The position numbers and the translations under genes were made by a program. This document shows positions 34,452 to 36,566 of a stretch of DNA of 36,566 nucleotides, piece by piece; the first letter of the stretch is position 1, and every line of letters begins with the position of its first letter. A model generated the notes under the pieces. It was not told the origin of the DNA. It made no database searches and saw only the letters and a list, made by a program, of their open reading frames with translations. The stretch lies in assembly GCA_008931825.1 (NCBI GenBank), contig QXVZ01019990.1, positions 1-36,566 of the forward strand, read 5' to 3'. Origin of the DNA: Phallusia fumigata. Lineage: Eukaryota > Chordata > Ascidiacea > Phlebobranchia > Ascidiidae.

Positions 34452-35392
34452 TCATGCATATTTGCTGTCTTGCTTCGGCTGAATTGTTTTGGTGGTCCTG
34501 GCAAGAGCCATGAACAGCCATGCCGGAACTTTGAGGAAGTCTGGAATGAAAGGAGCTAACCACACGTCGACGAATCCCACCAGCATCGCTCGTACACTCC
34601 TCATGCCGAGCCTAGTGCTGCCTGTTTTTGTTTGAGGTAGACGGAATTGAAGTCACAACTTCACATACAACATTATCTTTAACTTCTTTACCAGCACACA
34701 GTTTACCAACGCTCAAAACACGTATTTTGCGAACTGCGTATAGGCTACATTTAAACAAATAGGTTTTAATTGGTTAAACAACAATTTAAAGCACCTATTT
34801 AATTTTATAAAAACACTTCCTGTTCGTACCGTCAATGTCTTTTAGGTTGTATTCAACAGCTATGTCACTTGCGAACATCACCTTTCCACTTCGTTTCATG
34901 ATGTCAGGATCTAAGTATCAAGACTTACTCTTTAGATTGGTACTAATACCTATACGTCCAATAATGCATTAGCTTGAAAGAATTGCCATTGCCGTGGAAT
35001 TTCGATTTCCATCGATGGAATTTACGCAAAAGTGACCAGCAGGCACCCCCACTGAGATGCCATTAACTTTATTTATCAATATTTGTACAACAACATTTTT
35101 GCGAGTGACTTTGTTTCAGTGGCACTAGCGATGTATGAAACCGGCTGCTTGAATCACAAACAACAAGTTTTTCGTTGTACCGTCGACCATGCAAAACCAA
35201 TTAAACCTGGCAGCTCAGGCTGGTTTAATATTTTTTTAACGTTTGTCAATACTCAACCGATTTTGACCCGTAGCTGAACTCTTCCATTGAATCGACGACG
35301 GTTTCAGTGCGGACTGGTCCAGGCCACACGGACACAAAAGCAACGTTGTACTTTTCTAAATCCATGGCGCAATCTTTGGCCATCCGGTCTTG
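34452..35392 (-). CDS. DHRS1: DHRS1-like short-chain dehydrogenase, 3' exons only
   Basis: Short-chain dehydrogenase/reductases use NAD(P)(H); DHRS1 is an endoplasmic-reticulum member. Three exons read leftwards. The first, about 35392-35253, carries DRMAKDCAMDLEKYNVAFVS then VWPGPVRTET, the helix and PG motif that follow the catalytic Tyr-Lys pair. The second, 34910-34830, carries DPDIMKRSGKVMFASDIAVE and YNLKDIDG. The third, 34621-34452, carries a hydrophobic tail with FIPDFLKVPAWLFMAL and ends in TGA. Exons two and three join in phase (G|GC). Between exons one and two a short stretch (SGKCVVALAT in relatives) is missing or unrecognised. The Rossmann fold and the catalytic YxxxK are absent, because the preceding sequence switches to the KLHL20 copy at 35527. 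Only the last third or so of the protein is present, so this is a truncated gene or an assembly artefact. Confidence 0.75.
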
Positions 35393-35461
35393 CTGGAAAT
35401 ACGTTTGCGAAGTCAAACAATATAACATGTTAAGCGGTGTTGACAGTAAGCCTGAACGGTC

Positions 35462-35489
35462 CGGAACGCCTTGCCGCTATGGCGTTCCG
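35462..35489. repeat. Perfect 9-bp inverted repeat (hairpin)
   Basis: The arms cggaacgcc and ggcgttccg are separated by ten bases (ttgccgctat). It lies between the truncated SDR gene and the KLHL20 copy, 38 bases from the copy's edge. No function can be assigned. Confidence 0.5.
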
Positions 35490-35526
35490 CTAACTGTCTC
35501 CACGCAAAGGTGTCGCAAGTATACCT

Positions 35527-36566
35527 AAAATTTGAAACTATGTGTTGTACAAAAAGTTGAAACTTCTCCTTGGGTCTTGAATTAGCAGTGTATAGTTTTT
35601 AGTTTTATTAGAATGAAAGCTTTTGTACCTTAAGGCACATAAAAACAGTAACCAAACACAATGTAGGTAAAGTAGGCATTTTTTAACCAGAAAATAGTTC
35701 TGCGTGATCTCACTTTTTGATATTGCTGTAATAATTAACGAAATTTTCGCTTTAACCCTCACATAACATAAATGATGGGTAAAAAATTGGCAGGCAAGCG
35801 TGTCCTGCTTACCTTTCAACACTGTTTAAATACGACGTCCCGTCATGACCCCCGACTGCGTACAACAGGTCATCCAGCACAGCGACACCGACGCCGCATC
35901 TCCGCTTACTCATGGGCGCCACCAAGCGCCAGTCACGAGTCTCGGGGCAGTAACGCTCGACCGAGCTGATTGCGTCACCGCTGCACCAGCCTTTTTGAAA
36001 CATGGAAACCACACCGTTTATCACAATCTGACAAAATGGATTTTAAGCTAAACATGGTGTAAACATTTTGATTTAACAATTTAAATAAAAGGCAGTCACA
36101 AAAGTTAAAAAAAAACAATTTTTTGCAATTTTATTGTGTGATGCTTTGTACTTTTTTGGAAGTCAAAAACTAAAGACTGAACACATTGATTCCACTGGGT
36201 TAGAGCTTATGCCGCATATGTTTCTTGTTCAGAAAACACAAGCGATTGAAACAGCAATATTACTCGTAACCTTGTGAGCATAAGGCAGTCATGCCTACCT
36301 CTGGGCCACCTTGGTGACACAGGTAAACAAAATCAAATATATTAATTTTTTGTAATTTTAAAGTCAAAACCTTTTCAAAAACCTACAAAAATGTTACTTA
36401 CCACCAACAGCAAAGAGAACTTCTCTTGTAATGGGCCGCCGTGGTCTTGTTCTAGGACCTTGCATTAGTGGTCGCTCCTGCGGCAGCAACATGTAGTTCT
36501 TGGCCTCATCCACCAAATCTCTACATTGCTCATCATTGTGGATGAGTGGGTCGACACTTACAACTC
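35527..36566 (-). CDS. Second copy of KLHL20 exons 6 and 5 (partial, runs off window)
   Basis: This segment matches 22577-23617 from end to end with mostly scattered substitutions, including introns and part of intron 6. The exon-6 copy is 35990-35813 and the exon-5 copy runs from 36402 to the window edge. Encoded protein is unchanged. In exon 6 the differences seen (TAC CTG to TAT TTA, GGC to GGT, AGC to AGT and similar) are silent, and the exon-5 part is identical. Splice signals are intact, although the exon-6 acceptor changes from GAACAG to AAAAAG. Either a functional paralogue continues to the right, or a second haplotype of the same locus has been placed here. Confidence 0.85.

Noticed and set aside
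1-36566. CRISPR array, operons, prophage or bacterial mobile elements
   Set aside because: Spliced animal genes throughout. No spaced short direct repeats, ribosome-binding sites or integrases were seen.

Overview
The window reads as nuclear DNA of an invertebrate chordate, most likely an ascidian of the Ciona type. This is inferred from intron-rich, AT-rich, repeat-laden sequence; a KLHL20 orthologue, a D-type cyclin and a NACHT-LRR receptor that look animal; very short introns; and near-identical duplicated segments. No prokaryotic, viral or organellar features were seen. Gene models come from manual splice-site and reading-frame reconstruction, without transcripts.

Layout. 1-580: repeats. 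755-1363 (+): a decayed copy of an unrecognised protein family. 3.6-7.9 kb (-): a multi-exon gene for a Gln-rich, probably nuclear protein. 8.7-9.5 kb (-): a D-type cyclin coded in one exon, with a spliced 5' leader. 10.6-20.3 kb: two tandem copies of a ~4.8-4.9 kb segment. Each carries one intact two-exon gene (-) of the same unrecognised family, and the first copy ends in a severed piece of the KLHL20 last exon. 20.2-25.8 kb (-): a complete ten-exon KLHL20 gene (593 aa). 25.8-30.4 kb: mostly non-coding, with repeats, a hAT-like element and a fragment of the next gene. 30.4-34.04 kb (+): a NACHT-LRR (NLR-like) gene that stops abruptly at an ambiguous base (34038). 34.4-35.4 kb (-): 3' exons of a DHRS1-like SDR gene. 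35527 to the end (-): a ~1 kb near-identical second copy of KLHL20 exons 6 and 5.

The genes do not form a functional cluster. Cyclin D belongs to G1/S control, KLHL20 to CUL3 ubiquitin ligases, the NLR to innate sensing and the SDR to oxidoreduction. What links the window is repeated segmental duplication. The strongest candidates for something undescribed are the unrecognised two-exon family (two intact genes and one pseudogene, with a conserved intron and C-terminal exon) and the NLR's unidentified helical N-terminal exon. The sequence from 34038 to the end may partly reflect assembly joining or haplotype duplication.
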